Of a DNA stretch of 64,000 nucleotides, positions 59,637 through 64,000 are shown in pieces. Made by a program: the position numbers and the translations under genes. Under the pieces are notes generated by a model. That model did no database searches. It saw only the letters and a list, made by a program, of their open reading frames with translations, and was not told the origin of the DNA. The stretch is taken from assembly GCA_026874595.1 (NCBI GenBank), contig CM049309.1, forward strand, positions 74,448,426 through 74,512,425. Direction: 5' to 3'. The first letter of the stretch is position 1. Every line of letters begins with the position of its first letter. This DNA comes from Sipunculus nudus (lineage: Eukaryota; Annelida; Sipuncula; Golfingiida; Sipunculidae).

Positions 59637-60356
59637 CACGCTTTTTACACAGCGCTTTACATATAGGCCTACTACCTATAACATAAGCGCTGTTGGTTTG
59701 ACCTCGTATCCTGAATCGCTACACTAGAGGGGAGCACTGTATTTTGGACCAATCAGATGAGACCCCGAGCTGGAAGACAAAACGGTTTACCAGCCAGGCG
59801 AGGAAAACACGGAGCCCATGTTGTTAATTTCGTTTTGAGTGAAAGCTCATCGCCCCGGCAACCGTTTGAACAGGCCACATACTCAGAGAGAATGGCCCCG
59901 CACATGGTTTGCACGGGTCCTTCCGCACATATGATGCCCGGTCGGTGAGCTGTAATTCAAACAAAATGTAACAACAAAGGCCCCGTGCACTCCTCGCTGG
60001 CTTGTTTCAGTTTTGCAGACAGCAGATACATGGCTACGCTAACATAGTCATAATGTCAAAATCGAATCGGTCGATGATGCGAGAATGCAGAGGGAGCAAT
60101 TAAAATTCGACTGCTCTTTACTAAGTGTAACCATAAACTGTCTTCAAGCCGCGTTTGAAGCGCAGCTATAGTCGGAGCAATGATGCCTGTCGAGTGTTTG
60201 TTAATTTGCATCCGGTTTGCTGCTTCTCACATCATACGCACGTTTTCATCAGACAACGTACCGCCACCTGGTGTCAAGGTGTTTCATAAACGGTCAAACC
60301 AGGCAGCGGGAAAATTAGTTGCTTCTTTAGAAGCGCAAGATTTCCGCTGCCTCGGG
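59637..60356. other. Non-repeat segment splitting the minisatellite
   Basis: Sequence unlike the flanking 25-bp units, beginning TTCACGCTTTTTACACAGCG and ending GATTTCCGCTGCCTCGGGAG. It contains an ACCAATCAGATGAG CCAAT-like word at 59748. No convincing coding sequence. It may be an insertion or an original unique segment between two arrays. Confidence 0.4.
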
Positions 60357-60625
60357 AGCGTAGGAGACCTTGGGAGGGGAGACCTTGAGAAGCCATAGTC
60401 TGGGAAACGTTGGGAGGCCTTGGGCTGGGAGATCTTGAGAGGCCTTGGGCTGGGAGACCTTAAGAGGTCCTGGGCTGGGAGAACTAGGGCTGGGAGATCT
60501 TGGGAGGCCTTAGTCTGGGACACGTTGGGAGTCCCTGGGCTTTGAGATATGGGAGGCCCTGGGTTGGCAGACGTTGGGAGGCCCTGGGCTGGCAGACCTT
60601 GGGAGGATCTGGACCGTAAGACCTT
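60357..60625. repeat. GC-rich 25-bp minisatellite, second block
   Basis: Same unit as 58735-59636 (GGGAGACCTTGGGAGG, GAGATCTTGAGAGGCCTTGG), about ten degenerate copies. Confidence 0.85.
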
Positions 60626-61500
60626 ATATAAGGTCAGCGTGCGCCCTTGTCCAAGCTGGCTGCCGCGCAGCCAGGGAGCTGCTCAAGGCCTGACACTTCG
60701 CGGAGAGTCAGCATGCACTCCACATGGGCAGTTCAGTGCTGTGTTATGACAACCATAGCCAAATCCACCCTCCGACACCCCTTTAGGGGGGTCATAATTG
60801 GATGAGTCGACTCCCCTACGTTTTCAGTGTAGGAGGTCCTGAGCTGGGAAACTTTTGAAGTCCCATAATCAATACCATTTGAACACGGGAAATAAACATT
60901 TCTCCCTTTCGAAATACCAAATACTGTAAACTGGCGGTCTTCTCTCTGCTTCTTCCTTTTATCTACCAAAGTATGAATGACAACTGTATGGAATGCAGCT
61001 GCGTGATAATTATTTAAAGAAAGCTGTCTCGTTCATATGTGATTGTGTTCATACTGATTATTGGCTTACTCTGCGAACATAAAAAATTAACTGTAGGTGA
61101 TACGTGCAATGCAATGGTCTTATAATTCCTCTGTGATTGATGTATAACCTTTTTCACCTACAAGCACTTAATAAACACGGTACATGCGCCCATTTTGACA
61201 AACATAAACAAGGCCTACAGGCCTAATGCGAACCTGTTCAAAGTTTGGGAGTATGAATGGAGGTTTATTTTTAAAATTTAATATTGATCCTCTTATGTCC
61301 TGCATATCTTCCTTGGTCATTATGATTACAGCAAAATGGACGTCTCGGACCTGCAAGTTTCGGACTAGGACATTTTAAAACTAGAATACGGGTAGTCGAC
61401 AAGCGACTACGTGTATCCGCTGAAATCAGAGTGGGACGGGTGAAGTGAGGCATGGATTGAGTGGCAACGGGAAATAGAGTGATGTGTGTTGCATATTAGC
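60626..61500. other. Intergenic, nothing recognised
   Basis: Mixed composition. A GCTGGCTGCCGCGCAGCCAG palindrome-like word occurs at 60653. No gene supported. Confidence 0.35.
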
Positions 61501-62195
61501 ATAGATGTCTGCAGCCGATATGTGTATGCAGGTTGCGTCATCTACCACAAAATCCAGAAAGCTGTCCAAGATGTATACATATACAAAGTTGGCGCCACCA
61601 ATCTTGTGTATGATTAAGAGCTATGTGAGATCTATACACATGCTAAATTTCAGGGGGATATGTCAAACCAGTCCTGAGATATAAGCCTGGATGTTTGCAG
61701 CGTAAATGTAAATGTAGGTGGCGATACCTGTCATAAAATCAAGAAAGCTGTCCAGGATGTATAAACCTGGAAATTTTAAGGTGGATAAGTCAAACCACTG
61801 CCGAGATATGAGTGATTTTATCCCAAGGCAGATGAACAGATGGACGCTGTGCAAAAATGGGTGCAGGTGGCGCCACCAATTTTGCATATGATGAAGAGCT
61901 ATGTGAGATCTATACACATGCAAAATTTTGGCCCAATCGGTTTGACGGTTCCCGAGATATGAGCTTTGATGTCTGCAGCGTTAACGTGAATGTAGGTGGC
62001 GCCACCTGTCATAAAATCAAGAAAGCTTTCCAGGATGTATACACATGCAAAATTTCAGGTGGATACGTCCAACCAATGCAGAGATATGATGCTAACTCTT
62101 GCCCTTTTTGAGATAACTACGATGGACGACGGCCGACGGAAGACGGACAACGTCACACAGATTGCTTTGTTGCATAAACTCACAGATTCGCTTTA
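61501..62195 (-). repeat. Repeat family B copy
   Basis: It ends GACGACGGCCGACGG, CATAAACTCACAGATTCGCTTTA, matching the family B end in inverted orientation to 32840. The interior repeats GTAGGTGGCGCCACCTGTCA, ATAAAATCAAGAAAGCTTTCC and CAGGATGTATACACATGCAA about every 190-240 bp. Confidence 0.7.
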
Positions 62196-62261
62196 AATGC
62201 TAACCAAGTTTTTTCAAACAGTTAAAATATATAGTTCCAATAGTTCTTATCTGGGCATTTT

Positions 62262-62352
62262 GCGTCTAGACGCTGTGTCTAGACGTCTAGACGCTTTGTC
62301 TAGACGTCTAGACGCTGTGTCTAGACGTCTAGACACATTGTCTAGACACCAG
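62262..62352. repeat. TCTAGACG palindromic tandem repeat
   Basis: GTCTAGACGTCTAGACGC is repeated about three times with a 28-bp step, alternating TGTGTCTAGAC and TTTGTCTAGAC. Each unit is itself palindromic. Confidence 0.85.
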
Positions 62353-62639
62353 ACAGAGTCAGGTCAGTTGCCATGGTGATGTCTGGACCCCACCTGATTG
62401 TACTGAGTGACCTCTTGACTTGGCTTCTGAAACTCAGCATGTTGTAAAATCTGTTTTCAAACACAGAAAACCTTTTTCAATTGGCTACACTACTTTTTTA
62501 AAGCTGCATTTACCCAATCTATTCTTATAAAACCAGCAGAACCCTACCATAGAATAATTCTTGTAATGTTTAAACCAATCAGGTTTACAGTTTCATCATA
62601 AAACATGGAATAAGCTAGAAGAGTATAAAATTACATTTT

Positions 62640-63148
62640 CGCTTGTAAAAACAGATCAATGTAGGTGGCGCCAATAATACCTCAAATTTGGATTTGACAT
62701 ATGTGACAAACATTGGCATAAAATTTGGTGATGATAGCTCTTGCCGTTCCTGAGATTGAAATTTTTGTGCTTTTTTTGGACAGATGACTAAGTTCAACCA
62801 TCTGTAACTCGGCCAAAAATTTCCGAACTGGAACCATTCGAAAAAACTTGAGAGAGATTGTTCCAGGGATCATTTCTGCGAAATATGGGACAATTTGGCT
62901 GGACAGTTTCAGAGAAGAAGATTTTTAAAGTTTTTTTTAGCTGTTTTCCTTATAAAATCTTAGAAAATGCAGTTAAAGATATAAAAAAAAATCCGATAGA
63001 GTTCTTCAGATAATTGATTATTTGCAAAAAATTTGGTAATGCTAGCTCCTGCCGTTTTTTGAGTTAGCTATTGTTAACGTACAGACGACGGACGACCGCA
63101 ACGACGGACAACGCTGCACCATCGCATAAGCTCACAGGTTCGCTAAAA
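62640..63148 (-). repeat. Repeat family B copy, inverted relative to 32.8 kb
   Basis: The reverse complement of 32838-33310: TCGCATAAGCTCACAGGTTC at 63123, AACTTGAGAGAGATTGTTCC, GGACAGATGACTAAGTTCAA and AGGTGGCGCCAATAATACCT all match in inverted order. Confidence 0.8.
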
Positions 63149-63813
63149 AACATGTAACTGAAGAAGTTTAGTTGCATATACTTGGAAGTTGAAAGGTCAT
63201 TTGTGGCAAAACACCATTTTCAAAACTCTGGTAGTCTGACCTTATACACCAGATGTTCTTGTTAAATATGTTTGGATTATTTTGGGCCCCCACATGTTAT
63301 TAACACATGGATATGAACAAAGCGAACAGCCAGTGTCCCGTGTAATCGGCTTTTCCTTGTCAATTGTTATGAAGGTTAAAGGGATTAGCATAAGTTTATA
63401 TAGACGTCAGATACCGGTAAATGAACGGAATTCCATCCCGGCTTAATGAGAGATATAGCAACATTTACTGAAGACTTCGTGCTTATTCATAAGAAAAATA
63501 GGTAGTGAGATTCCGTAGAAAGTTTACTTTTTAAATATATATTCATATTATTTTATCTTATTTTGATTGGCCTGAAGGAAAACCAGTTAACGTGTTATAC
63601 ACCAAGACCTTTTTAGCTGGAGTTCAGTTTTGATGATTTCCGTTCATTCACCGTAACTGCATATCACCCGGTCGCTGGTCCACTTTGACCTTCGGTGTAA
63701 GTGGTATACGTAAACGTCACGATGACTGTGAGATTCCAATTCGGATCCACCATTTTGGGAAGGGTTTGAGTAGTTATAACAGTTTATTTACACCGAGGCA
63801 GTAAAACGCTAAA

Positions 63814-64000
63814 ATGTCCACAAATTTTACGACATGGAGGGCATTTATCGCGATCTACATTTTATTCAACATGCTAAAAATGGAGGGCTTGATTCAAAAG
63901 AGGGGTTTGAATACAAGACTCAGCTGGCAGTACACCCCGACCTTACCAGCCGTAAAACGTCAGACAGACACGTTCATGGAACTGATATTGGACACGTGCT
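63814..64000 (+). CDS. Open frame running off the window, possible first exon
   Basis: An ATG at 63814 (AAAATGTCC context) opens 62 codons without a stop to the window edge: MSTNFTTWRAFIAIYILFNM and onward, through QYTPTLPAVKRQTDTFME. The first 20 residues are hydrophobic and could be a signal anchor or signal peptide. Coding is suggested only by the open frame in a more balanced base composition. I do not recognise the protein. It may equally be a chance open frame. Confidence 0.3.
   Translation, partial: MSTNFTTWRAFIAIYILFNMLKMEGLIQKRGLNTRLSWQYTPTLPAVKRQTDTFMELILDTC

Noticed and set aside
58856-59686. Gly/Trp/Arg-rich open frames
   Set aside because: They follow from the 25-bp G-rich minisatellite and change with every unit length variation.

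Overview
The window is animal nuclear DNA: AT-rich, intron-dense, full of microsatellites, homopolymer C/G tracts and dispersed repeats. The host-like genes (a long invertebrate-type coiled-coil protein and a secreted-type C-type lectin) and the mobile elements (an integrase-type DDE transposon, a SAM/HECT-type transposon passenger and a Tx1/L1-like LINE) suggest a lophotrochozoan, most likely a bivalve mollusc. The species call is inference. No rRNA, tRNA, CRISPR or operon structure was seen.

Layout. (1) 1-18 kb, plus strand: the 3' part of a coiled-coil protein gene, with eleven phase-consistent exons from 1295 to the stop at 15069. One intron carries a 2.3-kb minisatellite whose 56-bp unit is a copy of the preceding exon end plus its splice donor. 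(2) 18-23 kb: gene-poor, with a repeat bounded by AGCTCAGCTGA-type inverted ends and microsatellites. (3) 23.2-50.3 kb, minus strand: a C-type lectin gene. Its lectin domain is split between an exon at 49468-49689 and an exon at 23172-23404, joined by a phase-1 intron. (4) Inside that intron lies a 25,687-bp unit (23708-49394). It has a 6-bp target-site duplication (TATTTA), a 58-bp perfect terminal inverted repeat, and about 0.65 kb of tandem GTGCGCAC-centred palindromes at each end. Removing it leaves an ordinary intron of about 370 bp. (5) 51-57.4 kb: a decayed Tx1/L1-like LINE with an internal insertion. (6) 58.7-60.6 kb: a GC-rich 25-bp minisatellite split by a non-repeat segment. (7) 61.5-63.15 kb: two copies of the dispersed repeat that also occurs inverted at 32.8-34.5 kb. 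(8) 63.8 kb to the end: an open frame that may be the first exon of another gene.

The large element is the main discovery. Two genes read inward from its ends. On the left is a three-exon gene for a SAM-like / ubiquitin-like / HECT E3-like protein (24398-35898, +) that keeps the catalytic-cysteine motif. On the right is a three-exon integrase-core (DDE) transposase (48672-45254, -). Both start about 50 bp inside homologous terminal regions that carry CCAAT boxes. The terminal repeats therefore appear to serve both as transposase substrates and as a matched pair of promoters. The present copy is damaged: one in-frame stop in the transposase and a one-base shift in the first HECT exon. A decayed 0.9-kb deletion derivative of the same family sits inside it at 36151-37049.
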